This document shows positions 8,005 through 17,285 of a stretch of DNA of 64,000 nucleotides, one piece after another. Position 1 is the stretch's first letter, and each line of letters opens with the position of its first letter. The translations under genes and the position numbers were made by a program. The notes below the pieces were generated by a model. That model was not told the DNA's origin. It searched no databases and worked only from the letters and a program-made list of their open reading frames with translations. The DNA is from Enterococcus canintestini (GTDB lineage Bacteria > Bacillota > Bacilli > Lactobacillales > Enterococcaceae), in NCBI RefSeq assembly GCF_001885735.1, contig NZ_JXKG01000001.1:248001-312000 (forward strand), read 5' to 3'.

Positions 8005-9339
8005 TTATAAACCATCTAACCCACCAGCGCCGCCGTTATGGCCTCCGACTAGGTGACTTCGTGCAAGACTACGGGCACCGGTTAATTTGCTTGTAGCGTG
8101 GATAATTGCTGAAAAACCATACTTGGAACGAATTTTATCAATTATTTGATCCAAGCGTTCTTCATTTAGCTGCACTTCCGGCGGTGTAAATAAATTGAGC
8201 TGCTTGGCATTGGTAAAAACTAGTTTTGAGTAACTAACGCCAATGTGACGGACAATTTGACCGGTATAATAACGGCGGAAAATTGTAAGGCAGTGGTTCA
8301 CTAATTCTTTGGTATTGTCCGTTGCAGAAATTTTCATTTGATGGGAAAAACCAGCTTTTTCCTCCCCACGACTAGCCCCAATGTATAGACAAACACATTG
8401 CGTCAAACAATGATGTCGCCGAATTCGCGTAGCAACTTGTTCAGCCATTTCTTTTATCACAATTTCAATTTCTGTTTGATTGGTATAATCTTTTGGTAAA
8501 ACTTGACTGTTGCCATAAGATTTTTCTTTTGTTTGGGGCGCTTTTTCTGAAATAATTGTGCGATCAATACCATTGGCATGGTAATACAGTTGTAGACCTA
8601 AAATGCCGAAATGATTTTGTAGTTGGAGAGGATCGCTATTAGCGAGTTGTTTAATGTTATCAATTCCTAAGTTATAAAGTCGCTTTTTCATGCGATTTCC
8701 AATTCCCCAAAAATCGGTCAATTCAGGGATAGACCACACTTTAGTTAAAACATCTTGATAGCGAATTTCAGCAATGAAATTGGAGCTATGTTTAGAAAAA
8801 TTATCCAATGCTAATTTTGCCAACAGGGGATTGTCACCGATACCAATGGATAAAACTAGACCTAATTTTTCTTTCACTTCATTTTGGATATGGCGAGCTA
8901 GACGCATCCGTTTCATATAACGCGACTCAGTAGTGTCAGGATAAAATAGATTTAAAGAATGGGTAACATCTAAAATGGATTCATCAATTGAATAAGGAAG
9001 CCAATCTTCATCTGCGACATATTGTTGAAAAATTTCATTAAAGCGCATATTTTCTTTAATATATAGACTCATGCGAGGAGGAACTTTCAATAAGGTGGAA
9101 TCATCTGGTAAATTATCGGCACGCGTCACATTGCTTATGCCTAAGTCGTTTTTTGCTGCAGGCGAAGATGCCAGAATTAAGCCGTTACCGGTATTATCCT
9201 CACTACTCATTACAACTAGACGAGTAGTTAAAGGATCAAGTCCGCGCATAACGCACTCCACTGTAGCGTAAAATGATTTAACATCAATAAATAAAATATC
9301 TTGAACATCTTCTTTACGATAATCAAAATTCGCTGTCAT
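8005..9339 (-). CDS. Y-family (UmuC/UvrX-like) DNA polymerase
   Basis: A 444-residue translesion polymerase. The N-terminal palm motif DVKSFYATVECV and the catalytic YSIDESILDVT are intact, and GIGDNPLLAKLALD and the helix-hairpin-helix region FWGIGNRMKKRLYNLGI follow, as in UmuC/UvrX proteins. Such enzymes copy damaged DNA at the cost of mutations. The frame reaches a GTG at 9348, but ATG 9339 follows GAGGTGAG at normal spacing. An SOS-type operator lies over its promoter. No umuD-like gene is adjacent. The type is common on enterococcal chromosomes and plasmids; here flanking housekeeping genes suggest a chromosomal copy. Confidence 0.9.
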   Translation of the reverse strand: MTANFDYRKEDVQDILFIDVKSFYATVECVMRGLDPLTTRLVVMSSEDNTGNGLILASSPAAKNDLGISNVTRADNLPDDSTLLKVPPRMSLYIKENMRFNEIFQQYVADEDWLPYSIDESILDVTHSLNLFYPDTTESRYMKRMRLARHIQNEVKEKLGLVLSIGIGDNPLLAKLALDNFSKHSSNFIAEIRYQDVLTKVWSIPELTDFWGIGNRMKKRLYNLGIDNIKQLANSDPLQLQNHFGILGLQLYYHANGIDRTIISEKAPQTKEKSYGNSQVLPKDYTNQTEIEIVIKEMAEQVATRIRRHHCLTQCVCLYIGASRGEEKAGFSHQMKISATDNTKELVNHCLTIFRRYYTGQIVRHIGVSYSKLVFTNAKQLNLFTPPEVQLNEERLDQIIDKIRSKYGFSAIIHATSKLTGARSLARSHLVGGHNGGAGGLDGL

Positions 9340-9360
9340 TATTCTCACCTCACTGCTTAT

Positions 9361-9390
9361 ATTATACGAACGTGTGTTTGTTTTTGTAAA
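9361..9390 (-). promoter_or_regulatory. SOS-regulated promoter with LexA (DinR) box
   Basis: On the minus strand TTTACA and TATAAT are 18 bp apart. The spacer holds a DinR-type box, read on the plus strand as CGAACGTGTGTTTG (9367-9380), matching CGAAC-N4-GTTYG. A repressor bound there would block RNA polymerase. Confidence 0.88.
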
Positions 9391-9439
9391 GTAGTAAATT
9401 GTATTTTTGTCGATAAAAACTTTGATAAGGTCTTATTGC

Positions 9440-9476
9440 TTTATGTAAAAATGTAAGCGTGTTACACTTTTAGTGT
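9440..9476 (+). promoter_or_regulatory. Promoter with overlapping inverted repeats upstream of the baeRF-like gene
   Basis: TTTATG (9440-9445) and an extended -10, TGTTACACT (hexamer 9463-9468), are 17 bp apart. Two palindromes cover the -10: TGTAA-N5-TTACA (9452-9466) and ACACT-N3-AGTGT (9464-9476). The first resembles a catabolite (cre) site but its centre is one base too long. Operator function is inferred. Confidence 0.5.
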
Positions 9477-9510
9477 AGTGTTATTCATTATTTTTAGGAG
9501 GTAATGTTTT

Positions 9511-10632
9511 ATGACCAAAGTTGGAAATGAAGTTTTGCAGCAGTTAACTGCTGATCTTGAAAAAGGGCCTTTTGTTACGATTATGTTAAATACACACGTT
9601 GCCCACCAAGATGTAGAAAAAGATCAAATAAAATTTAAAAACTTTGCCAAAGAAGCCAAAAAACGTTTTGAGAAAAAATATCCTGAAAAAGAATGGAAAA
9701 AAATTCAAGATAAAATTGACGTCCTTTTAGCTGATGCCTCATTTTGGCGTAGTGGTACTAAAAGTGTCGCCGTCTTCTTAACGCCTGAAGAAACGCTGGT
9801 TCATCGTTTAAATATTGCAGTAGATGATCAATATTATGTTGGCGATTTACCTTATTTATTGGCTTTCATTAAAAATGGTCAATTTAATTACACCTACTAT
9901 TTATTAGCGTTAAATCGTGATTCGATGAAACTTTATTTTGTCGACAATAAAGAAATTAGTGAAGTCGCTTTACCAGACGATGCGCCAATTGATGTTAAAA
10001 CAGCTTTAGGTGACGAATTAACAGGCGGAAATTTAAATTACAGTTCACAAGGTAGTCAAACTGGTTCAAAAGAAGGGGTTGCCTATCATGGTGTTAACGC
10101 CAAAGATGAAGAAGTCGAAATTGATTGGGTAAACTACTATCAAGCAGTAGATACTTTCTTTAAAGATACTTTTAATAATGCTGAAAATTATCCACTTTAT
10201 TTATATGCTTTACCTGAAAATCAAACGATGTTTAAAAAATATGCTAAAACACCTTATTATCGCGCGGATGCTGCAATTTCTGGCTCACCAGCGCAATTGG
10301 ACATTCAAAAAATTCAAGCAGATTTAGCTGAAATTACGACAACTTTATCGCAAGCTGAAATTGCTTCTTATCAAAAACTATTAGATAAAAAATTTGTTGA
10401 TCAATTACCAGATATTGCTTTAGCAGCTAAAGAAGGACGGATTTCACATCTGTTCATCGCAACGTCTAATTTAGTAGATGGTTTTGGTGAAGATCCAGAT
10501 ACAGAATATGATCGTCGCCAAGTATTAAACAATTTGGCTGCAGATGTGATTAAAAATAGTGGTAAAGTTTTTGTATTAGAACAAAAAGATGCACCGGACG
10601 AAAAAAGTTTAGTCGCAATCTTACGTTATTAG
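9511..10632 (+). CDS. baeRF family 6-like protein (release-factor-related domain)
   Basis: A 373-residue soluble protein. Its layout fits the bacterial archaeo-eukaryotic release factor (baeRF) family: an N-terminal region PFVTIMLNTHVAH, a middle mixed domain with SVAVFLTPEE and LPYLLAFIKNGQF, and a C-terminal part with GRISHLFIATS and GKVFVLEQ, the last two resembling an eRF1 domain 3/L7Ae-like fold. baeRF proteins are proposed ribosome-associated or translation-stress factors, but their activity is largely unproven. The start is supported by TAGGAGG. It is a single-gene unit with its own promoter and a strong terminator. The family call rests on overall pattern. Confidence 0.65.
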   Translation: MTKVGNEVLQQLTADLEKGPFVTIMLNTHVAHQDVEKDQIKFKNFAKEAKKRFEKKYPEKEWKKIQDKIDVLLADASFWRSGTKSVAVFLTPEETLVHRLNIAVDDQYYVGDLPYLLAFIKNGQFNYTYYLLALNRDSMKLYFVDNKEISEVALPDDAPIDVKTALGDELTGGNLNYSSQGSQTGSKEGVAYHGVNAKDEEVEIDWVNYYQAVDTFFKDTFNNAENYPLYLYALPENQTMFKKYAKTPYYRADAAISGSPAQLDIQKIQADLAEITTTLSQAEIASYQKLLDKKFVDQLPDIALAAKEGRISHLFIATSNLVDGFGEDPDTEYDRRQVLNNLAADVIKNSGKVFVLEQKDAPDEKSLVAILRY

Positions 10633-10668
10633 AAAAAAAGTCCGTTTCTTTTGAAACGGACTTTTTTA
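10633..10668 (+). terminator. Strong terminator after the baeRF-like gene
   Basis: Stem GTCCGTTTC / GAAACGGAC with a 4-nt loop, flanked by A and T runs; it can work in both directions. Confidence 0.9.
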
Positions 10669-10685
10669 ATATCACCCATGAAAAT

Positions 10686-10736
10686 AGAAGATTTCTTTTA
10701 AAGGAGAGCCTTTTTGGGGCCTTTATTAAATCTTCT
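10686..10736. other. Nested inverted repeat between baeRF-like gene and csp
   Basis: A perfect 9-bp stem AGAAGATTT / AAATCTTCT encloses an inner stem AAAGG / CCTTT and a small GC core around TTTTT. There is no T run. It lies upstream of the csp promoter. It may be a structured RNA or a protein-binding site; no family was recognised. Confidence 0.45.
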
Positions 10737-10756
10737 TAACATTTAGTCAAAATAAA

Positions 10757-10786
10757 TTCGCTTTTATAAAATATATGTGGTACAAT
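10757..10786 (+). promoter_or_regulatory. Probable csp promoter with long 5' leader
   Basis: Extended -10 TGGTACAAT (hexamer 10781-10786) with a weak -35 TTCGCT. It implies an mRNA leader of about 120 nt before the csp start, as expected for cold-shock genes whose leaders control translation at low temperature. Confidence 0.55.
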
Positions 10787-10912
10787 TCTTTTTGTAGTTA
10801 TTGTAAAGGTAATTAATGGCAAGCTTGTTTCATATTTAAACATCTTCCACTTTTTCACCGGATACAAGGAATTGCACAAATACGTGTGTTTCACACAAGG
10901 AGGATTTTTAAT

Positions 10913-11113
10913 ATGCAAACAGGTACAGTTAAATGGTTCAACGCAGACAAAGGTTTTGGTTTCATTACAGCAGAAGACGGTAACGATGTATTCGTTCACT
11001 TCTCAGCTATCCAAGGCGACGGCTTCAAAACTTTAGAAGAAGGCCAAGCAGTAACTTTTGATGTTGAAGAAGGTCAACGTGGCCCTCAAGCAACAAACGT
11101 TAACAAAGCTTAA
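10913..11113 (+). CDS. cspA: Cold-shock protein (first copy)
   Basis: A 66-residue single cold-shock domain with both RNA-binding motifs, KGFGFI and VFVHF, and the usual length. It binds single-stranded nucleic acid as an RNA chaperone. The start at ATG 10913 follows a perfect AAGGAGG (10897-10903). A second csp gene lies at 45458; the two proteins share most of the domain, including [14 protein letters not shown]. The long leader suggests post-transcriptional cold regulation. Confidence 0.97.
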   Translation: MQTGTVKWFNADKGFGFITAEDGNDVFVHFSAIQGDGFKTLEEGQAVTFDVEEGQRGPQATNVNKA

Positions 11114-11130
11114 TTTAAATTAAACTTATA

Positions 11131-11162
11131 AGCCTGACGAGATTTCTCGTCAGGCTTTTTTT
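11131..11162 (+). terminator. Terminator after the first csp
   Basis: A perfect 12-bp stem AGCCTGACGAGA / TCTCGTCAGGCT with a two-base loop and seven Ts. Confidence 0.95.
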
Positions 11163-11315
11163 GTATTTAAGGCTATATGATTTTAATAAGGAACAAGCTA
11201 CCATATTTTACTTTGTTTACGAAAAACAGGTTTTTATTTCATGACTATTGAAAAAATAGTATAATTTCAAATGAACCTTTATTACGATTATCAATTTACT
11301 AGGAGATGGCTGATC

Positions 11316-14066
11316 ATGAACCAAAATACAACGTATGCCGTGGTGGATATTGAAACAACAGGCACAGACCCAAAAGTTGATCGTATTATCCAAATAGGCT
11401 GTGTTTTGATTAGAAATGGCCGTCTAATCAATCGTTTTGCTACGGATATTAATCCTGGAAAGAAAATTCCTAAGCAAATTCAAAATTTAACGCATATTAC
11501 AAATAGCCGTGTTCAAAAAGCACCTTATTTTGAAGATGTTGCTTTTATTATTGCTGATCTTTTAGCAGATACTGTGTTTGTAGCCCACAATATCTTTTTT
11601 GATTATCAATTTCTAAATGCTGAATTAAAGCGTTGTGGTGTTTTGCCTTTAGAAATTCCGGGTATCGATACTGTTGAATTGGCTCAAATTTTTTTGCCAG
11701 AAGAAAGCAGTTTTCGGTTAAGTGATTTAGCGGAAAGTTTTGGCCTGCAACATGATAATCCACATCAAGCTGATAGTGATGCTGAGGTTACCGCAGCACT
11801 ACTACTTTACATTGAAGCTATCATGCGACAATTGCCACTGGTTACATTAAAGACAATTAGTGAATTAGCTACCCTAACTGCGATGCAAACGAAAGATTAT
11901 ATTGAAAATATCTATCAGCAACAAGTAAAAGAAAATCCACCGCTAGCAGATGATTTAGAAATAGTGGACGGGATTGCATTGAAAAAAAAAGCAATTACGT
12001 TGTATGAAGATAGTCACTATCAAAAAAATTATCCGCAAAAGAAAACTCAAAAAGAAAAACTCTATCAAAATAAGTTGTCTTTTCGTAAAGAGCAGGCGCG
12101 GTTGATGAATTTGGTTTATCAACATTTTGCGCAAACAGAGACGAAAGATTTATTAATTGAAGCCGCAACAGGCATGGGCAAGACGATTGGTTATTTGCTA
12201 CCAGCGAGTTTTTTAGCCACACCTGAAAAACCACTTGTCATCAGCACAGTTTCTTTACTATTACAAGAACAAATTATAAAAAAAGATATTCCGTTGTTAA
12301 ATCGTTTCTTAGATCAAAAAATTCAAGCTGTAGTGGTAAAAAGTAAACGACATTATTTAGACTTAGCGAGGTTTAAACAGACCCTGCTAAATCCAATACC
12401 ACAAAAGCAATACACTCTTTATCAAATGACAGTTTTGGTCTGGTTAACAAAAACCAAAACAGGGGACTTGGGCGAACTGAATTTAATTAATTTAAATCAT
12501 CTCTTTTTCCAAGACGTGGCGCATCATGGCGTAAACTACTTATCACCCAAATCGCCATTTTATCCCTATGATTTTTTAAAGTTTTTAAATAGTCAGATGC
12601 AAGAAAGTAATTGCCTGATTGTTAATCATGCTTATTTGGCGCAAGAAAGTTTGCGAAAAGAACCTTTATTACCTGAATCACCTTATCTAATTATCGATGA
12701 AGCCCATCATTTACCAGCGATTTGTGAAAAAATCGCCGCAGAATCGTTTAATACATTTTCTTTTACTAAACGTGTCGAACAAGCTGTAAGTGAAGAAGGT
12801 GTTTTTACTAGGCTGGATAATTGGTTAACACAAGAGTCAGAAGGAAAAAGATTAGTTCATTTACTACAAGAAGAGTTAATCGCACTGACTGATTGTTATG
12901 AGACATTAACAGATTTATTGTTAACAGAACTATCTTTAGATCAAGAAATCGTAACGGCAGCAGATTTTACGAATTTTGATAAAAAAACTTTGAAATGTTT
13001 CAAAAAAATTGAATTGTTTTTACAAGAAAGTAGCGAAATTGGTGCTCTTTGGCAACAATTTCTCGCTAAACGGCGACTTGCTTGGGGCGTTTGTGCTCAA
13101 ATTGATTTTGCTACATTAGCAGATTTATTAAATGATTTAGAAAAACAAAGACGTATTATGCAACGCTTTTGTCATGATTTTGCGCCTCGTTATCTTCACT
13201 GGGTCTTAAGAAATGAAAGACAATCAGGATTAACCTTTCAAGTTACAGATTTCAAAGCAGCGATTTTACCGCAAACAAAATGGTATCCTCGCTTTGAAAA
13301 GATCATCTATATTGGTGGGGCGCTAAAGCTTACCAAAGACCGTAATTTATTTGCCAAACGATTGGGAATCCCTGCTGCTAGTTTAAAAATAGTGCCATCA
13401 CCATTTGATTATGAAAAGCAAACAGAAGTTATAGTTCCGACTAAAGCAGCGTATATACCACAACTTTCACCTAATGAGTATAGTCACTTTTTGGCAGAAA
13501 ATTTGACTGCTTTATTGAAAGATTTTAATCGTCCTGCCTTAGTACTTTTTACCTCCCATGAAGTTTTACAAAAAGTATATGAAAAAATGCATTTATCTTT
13601 TTTAGAAAATGGACGAGAAATACTTGCCCAAGGAATTGGTGGCAGTCGAGATAAGCTGTTGAAACGCTTTAGTCAAAGTGAGTCTGGGATTTTATTTGGC
13701 ACAGATAGTTTTTGGGAAGGTATTGATCTTCCTGGTGAACAGTTGGAGCTTGTGATTGTGACACGCTTACCCTTTGAAAATCCCAAACGTCCCATGGTTA
13801 AAGCGCGGTATGACTTTTTGAAATCGATTGGGGCTGATCCTTTTCAGACAGAATCTTTACCAAACGCTATGTTAAAATTACGTCAAGCCTATGGACGTCT
13901 CATTCGCTCCCCAGAAGATCAAGGTATACTAGTAGTGTTGGATCGGCGCTTTGTAAATACTACTTATGGCAAAAAATTACGTCAGTCTATTCCCAAAAAA
14001 GTTGCAATCAAAGAGATTCCGCTTTTAGAAATGACTGAAGAGATTACAAAATTTTTAAAAGATTAG
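11316..14066 (+). CDS. dinG: DinG-type helicase with N-terminal 3'-5' exonuclease domain
   Basis: A 916-residue two-domain protein. The N-terminal 170 residues form a DnaQ-like exonuclease (DIETTG, later HNIFFDYQFL and HQADSDAEV). The rest is an XPD/DinG-type superfamily 2 helicase with Walker A EAATGMGKT near residue 283, DEAH near 461 and C-terminal motifs SFWEGIDLPGE and RQAYGRLIRS. This fusion is standard in Firmicutes. ATG 11316 follows AGGAGATGG; an upstream frame extension from 11271 has no ribosome site. TATAAT at 11260-11265 is a probable -10. It heads the run dinG-tseB-aspB-asnS. No SOS box was seen. It resolves nucleic acid structures in repair. Confidence 0.95.
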   Translation: MNQNTTYAVVDIETTGTDPKVDRIIQIGCVLIRNGRLINRFATDINPGKKIPKQIQNLTHITNSRVQKAPYFEDVAFIIADLLADTVFVAHNIFFDYQFLNAELKRCGVLPLEIPGIDTVELAQIFLPEESSFRLSDLAESFGLQHDNPHQADSDAEVTAALLLYIEAIMRQLPLVTLKTISELATLTAMQTKDYIENIYQQQVKENPPLADDLEIVDGIALKKKAITLYEDSHYQKNYPQKKTQKEKLYQNKLSFRKEQARLMNLVYQHFAQTETKDLLIEAATGMGKTIGYLLPASFLATPEKPLVISTVSLLLQEQIIKKDIPLLNRFLDQKIQAVVVKSKRHYLDLARFKQTLLNPIPQKQYTLYQMTVLVWLTKTKTGDLGELNLINLNHLFFQDVAHHGVNYLSPKSPFYPYDFLKFLNSQMQESNCLIVNHAYLAQESLRKEPLLPESPYLIIDEAHHLPAICEKIAAESFNTFSFTKRVEQAVSEEGVFTRLDNWLTQESEGKRLVHLLQEELIALTDCYETLTDLLLTELSLDQEIVTAADFTNFDKKTLKCFKKIELFLQESSEIGALWQQFLAKRRLAWGVCAQIDFATLADLLNDLEKQRRIMQRFCHDFAPRYLHWVLRNERQSGLTFQVTDFKAAILPQTKWYPRFEKIIYIGGALKLTKDRNLFAKRLGIPAASLKIVPSPFDYEKQTEVIVPTKAAYIPQLSPNEYSHFLAENLTALLKDFNRPALVLFTSHEVLQKVYEKMHLSFLENGREILAQGIGGSRDKLLKRFSQSESGILFGTDSFWEGIDLPGEQLELVIVTRLPFENPKRPMVKARYDFLKSIGADPFQTESLPNAMLKLRQAYGRLIRSPEDQGILVVLDRRFVNTTYGKKLRQSIPKKVAIKEIPLLEMTEEITKFLKD

Positions 14067-14147
14067 CAGAATTTTAAGTGCTGAAAAACTTTTTAACTTG
14101 AAGTCTGCTATAATTAAAGGCAATTATCACAAAAGGAGCGTCAATCG

Positions 14148-14651
14148 GTGAAAAAAAACTTGGCAAAAGAAGAACGTCAGGAGCTAATTTTATTTATTAT
14201 TTCTGGTGTTTTAGTTATCTTGATTGCGCTAGGTATTTTAGGTTATCTAAAAGCCCAAAGTCCTATGCAGCAAGCAAAAAAAGAAGCGACTGCTTTAGCA
14301 AAAAAACATACTGATTTAGTAAATGTGGATGAATTTTATTGGTATAACCGCCAACAGACGTATTTTAGTTTAATTGGTAGTGATAAAAAAGGGCAAGAAA
14401 TTGCTGTTATTGTTCCTAAATCAGGAGAAAAAATTACTGTCTTACCCCAAAAAGATGGTATTACAGCCAATAAAGCAAAAGCGCTCGTTAACAATACTTT
14501 TCATAGCCAAACTGCTAAAAAAGCTGAATTGGGTATTTATGATAAAAAGCCTGTTTGGGAAGTAATGGCTACTGATGAAGATGGGCAAATTACTTATTAT
14601 TTATTGTCGTTTGAAAAAGGGGAAGAAGTTAAAGTTATTAAAGATGTGTAA
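14148..14651 (+). CDS. tseB: TseB/YpmB-like cell wall elongation regulator
   Basis: A 167-residue protein with one N-terminal membrane anchor (LILFIISGVLVILIALGIL) and an extracytoplasmic PepSY-like part (DUF5590). In Bacillus the homologous ypmB lies between dinG/ypmA and aspB, the same order as here, and its product TseB supports PBP2A-dependent wall elongation. The start is GTG after AAAGGAG. The identification rests on position, size and topology more than on a signature motif. Confidence 0.8.
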   Translation: MKKNLAKEERQELILFIISGVLVILIALGILGYLKAQSPMQQAKKEATALAKKHTDLVNVDEFYWYNRQQTYFSLIGSDKKGQEIAVIVPKSGEKITVLPQKDGITANKAKALVNNTFHSQTAKKAELGIYDKKPVWEVMATDEDGQITYYLLSFEKGEEVKVIKDV

Positions 14652-14672
14652 GATAAGCCCACTGTTTTTATT

Positions 14673-14700
14673 CCGAAAATAATTTCGGTTAAAATAACCG
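14673..14700 (+). promoter_or_regulatory. Two overlapping, mutually exclusive hairpins before aspB
   Basis: CCGAAA-N4-TTTCGG (14673-14688) and CGGTTA-N3-TAACCG (14686-14700) share the central CGG, so only one can form at a time. No T run follows. An attenuation-like switch is possible but unproven. Confidence 0.4.
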
Positions 14701-14736
14701 CTTTACGATTTTTAATTTATTGAGGAGATGATGAGG

Positions 14737-15930
14737 ATGAAATTGTCGCAACGGGCCCAAAAATTAGAACCATCAGTCACATTGGCTGCTGCTGCTAAGG
14801 CAAAAGCTTTAAAAGCGCAAGGTGTAGATGTGCTGAGTTTGACGGTAGGTGAGCCAGATTTTATCACCCCAAAAAACATAGAAGAGGCTGCTATTGCAGC
14901 TATCACTTCTGGTAAAGCCAGTTTTTACACCCAGTCTGCTGGTATTCCTGAGTTGCGTCAAGCTGTGGTTGATTATATGAAAAACTACTATGGACTCGAT
15001 TACAAGGTGGAAGAAACTATCATAACGGATGGCGCAAAATATGCGCTTTATAATTTATTTCAAGCTATTTTAGATAAAGACGATGAAGTTATTATTCCAG
15101 TGCCTTATTGGGTCAGTTATGGAGAACAAGTAAAACTAGCTGAAGGCATCCCAGTCTATGTAAATGGTGGTTTTGAAAATGATTTTAAAGTTACCGTGGC
15201 CCAATTGGAAAAAGTACGAACAGATAAGACAGTTGCGATTATTATCAACTCACCTTCTAATCCTACAGGTATGATTTATACCAAAGAAGAATTAACAGCA
15301 ATTGGTAACTGGGCGGTTGAAAATGATATTTTAATTGTCGCAGATGATATTTACGGTCGTTTAGTTTATGACGATAATAAATTCACACCCATCGCTACCA
15401 TATCAGATGCCATTGCCAAACAGACAATAGTGATTAATGGTGTTTCAAAAACTTATTCCATGACCGGTTGGCGGATTGGGTTTGCTGTAGGTGACGCTAA
15501 AATCATTAAAGCAATGACGACAATTGCTTCTCAATCAACAAGTAATCCTACTGCTGCGAGTCAATATGCTGCCTTAGAAGCTTTAACAGGAGATCAAAGC
15601 TCTGTTGAAAAAATGCGGGTAGCGTTTGAGGAACGCTTGAATAAATTGTATCCTTTAATTGCAGCAATCCCTGGTGTTGAGGTGAAAAAACCGCAAGGGG
15701 CCTTCTATCTTTTCCCAAATGTTAAAAAGACCATGGCGATGTGTGGTTATGATGATGTCAATGTTTTTGTCGAAGATTTATTAGAAGAAGGTCACGTCGC
15801 TTTAGTTACAGGTGCAGGCTTTGGCGCACCAGAAAATGTGCGGATAAGTTATGCGGCTAGTTGGGATGTTTTAGAAGAAGCTGTAAGACGAATGCATAAA
15901 TTTGTTGAAAACAAACGCAATAAAGATTAG
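14737..15930 (+). CDS. aspB: Aspartate aminotransferase, class I PLP-dependent
   Basis: A 397-residue fold-type I aminotransferase that interconverts aspartate/2-oxoglutarate and oxaloacetate/glutamate. The PLP lysine is Lys238 in SKTYSMTGWRIG; NSPSNPTG and ADDIYGRL are the cofactor motifs. Of the three clustered ATGs, 14737 is chosen because GAGGAG then lies 9 bp upstream and the protein begins MKLSQRA as in AspB homologues. It is followed within 60 bp by asnS, linking aspartate/asparagine metabolism with tRNA charging. Confidence 0.93.
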   Translation: MKLSQRAQKLEPSVTLAAAAKAKALKAQGVDVLSLTVGEPDFITPKNIEEAAIAAITSGKASFYTQSAGIPELRQAVVDYMKNYYGLDYKVEETIITDGAKYALYNLFQAILDKDDEVIIPVPYWVSYGEQVKLAEGIPVYVNGGFENDFKVTVAQLEKVRTDKTVAIIINSPSNPTGMIYTKEELTAIGNWAVENDILIVADDIYGRLVYDDNKFTPIATISDAIAKQTIVINGVSKTYSMTGWRIGFAVGDAKIIKAMTTIASQSTSNPTAASQYAALEALTGDQSSVEKMRVAFEERLNKLYPLIAAIPGVEVKKPQGAFYLFPNVKKTMAMCGYDDVNVFVEDLLEEGHVALVTGAGFGAPENVRISYAASWDVLEEAVRRMHKFVENKRNKD

Positions 15931-15985
15931 AATGCTAGAAGGAAATCCTCACAATAATTAGGGTGAAAGAATAGGAGAGACACAA

Positions 15986-17284
15986 GTGGAACAAATTCAA
16001 ATCATTGATGCAAAAGACCACGTAGGCGAAGTTGTCACCATTGGAGCTTGGGTTGCTAACAAACGCTCAAGTGGTAAGATTGCTTTCTTGCAATTACGCG
16101 ATGGGACAGCCTATTTCCAAGGCGTGGTAGTGAAAAGCGAAGTAGCTGAAGAAATTTTTCAAACAGCCAAAAACTTAAATCAAGAAACATCGATTTTAGT
16201 AACTGGCGAAATTAGAGAAGATAGTCGTTCAAAGTTTGGCTATGAGATCGGTGTACAAAATATTGAAGTTATCGGCGAAAGTCATGACTATCCTATTACG
16301 CCAAAAGAACATGGAACAGACTTTTTGATGGATCATCGTCATTTATGGCTCCGTTCTTCCCGTCAACATGCCATTATGCAAATTCGTAATGAGTTAATTC
16401 GAGCAAGTTATGAGTTCTTTAACAAAGAAGGCTTTGTTAAAATTGATCCGCCAATTTTAACCGGATCTGCTCCAGAAGGTACCACTGATTTGTTTGAAAC
16501 AAATTATTTTGATCAAAAAGCTTATCTTTCTCAGTCTGGCCAACTTTATATGGAAGCTGCTGCAATGGCTTTTGGTAAAGTATTTTCTTTTGGTCCAACT
16601 TTTCGGGCGGAAAAATCTAAAACACGCCGTCATTTGATTGAATTTTGGATGTTAGAACCAGAAATGGCCTTCATGCATCAAGAAGAAAGTTTAGAAGTAC
16701 AAGAACAATATGTTGCCTATTTGGTTCAAAGTGTTTTAGATAATTGCGATTATGCGCTACATGTTTTAAAACGGGATCGTAGTGTATTAGAAAAATATAC
16801 ACAACTTCCTTTCCCACGTATTACGTATGATGATGCAATTAAATTATTACAAGAAAATGGCTTTGAAGATATTGAATGGGGCGATGATTTTGGTTCTCCT
16901 CATGAAACTTTTATTGCTAATTCCTTTGATCGTCCAGTTTTCATTTTGAATTATCCAAAAGCAATTAAACCATTTTACATGAAACCACACCCAACTCGTG
17001 AAGATTTGGTGATTTGTGCCGATATGATTGCCCCTGAAGGATATGGTGAAATTATTGGTGGTTCTGAACGAGCAACTGATTATGAATATCTTTTAGAACA
17101 AATTCGTGCGCATGGATTAGATGAAAATGAATATTCATGGTATTTAGATTTACGTAAATATGGTTCAGTTCCGCATTCCGGTTTTGGATTAGGTTTAGAA
17201 AGAACCGTGACCTGGTTAGCTGGTATTGAACATGTCCGTGAAGCTATTCCATTCCCACGTTTATTAAATCGGATTTATCCATAA
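15986..17284 (+). CDS. asnS: Asparaginyl-tRNA synthetase
   Basis: A 432-residue class II aminoacyl-tRNA synthetase that charges tRNA-Asn. It has the N-terminal OB-fold anticodon domain ([20 protein letters not shown]) and the catalytic core with motif 2 [19 protein letters not shown] and motif 3 [15 protein letters not shown]. The length fits bacterial AsnRS. The start is GTG with AGGAGAG upstream. It ends the dinG-tseB-aspB-asnS unit, which closes with a strong terminator. Confidence 0.96.
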   Translation: MEQIQIIDAKDHVGEVVTIGAWVANKRSSGKIAFLQLRDGTAYFQGVVVKSEVAEEIFQTAKNLNQETSILVTGEIREDSRSKFGYEIGVQNIEVIGESHDYPITPKEHGTDFLMDHRHLWLRSSRQHAIMQIRNELIRASYEFFNKEGFVKIDPPILTGSAPEGTTDLFETNYFDQKAYLSQSGQLYMEAAAMAFGKVFSFGPTFRAEKSKTRRHLIEFWMLEPEMAFMHQEESLEVQEQYVAYLVQSVLDNCDYALHVLKRDRSVLEKYTQLPFPRITYDDAIKLLQENGFEDIEWGDDFGSPHETFIANSFDRPVFILNYPKAIKPFYMKPHPTREDLVICADMIAPEGYGEIIGGSERATDYEYLLEQIRAHGLDENEYSWYLDLRKYGSVPHSGFGLGLERTVTWLAGIEHVREAIPFPRLLNRIYP

Positions 17285-17285
17285 C

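Noticed and set aside
9452-9466. Catabolite (cre) site upstream of the baeRF-like gene
   Set aside because: The arms TGTAA/TTACA fit, but the centre is five bases in place of four and the internal CG is off-centre. It is listed only as an inverted repeat.
11163-11315. LexA box upstream of dinG
   Set aside because: I looked for CGAAC-N4-GTTCG or a one-mismatch form and found none, despite the gene name.
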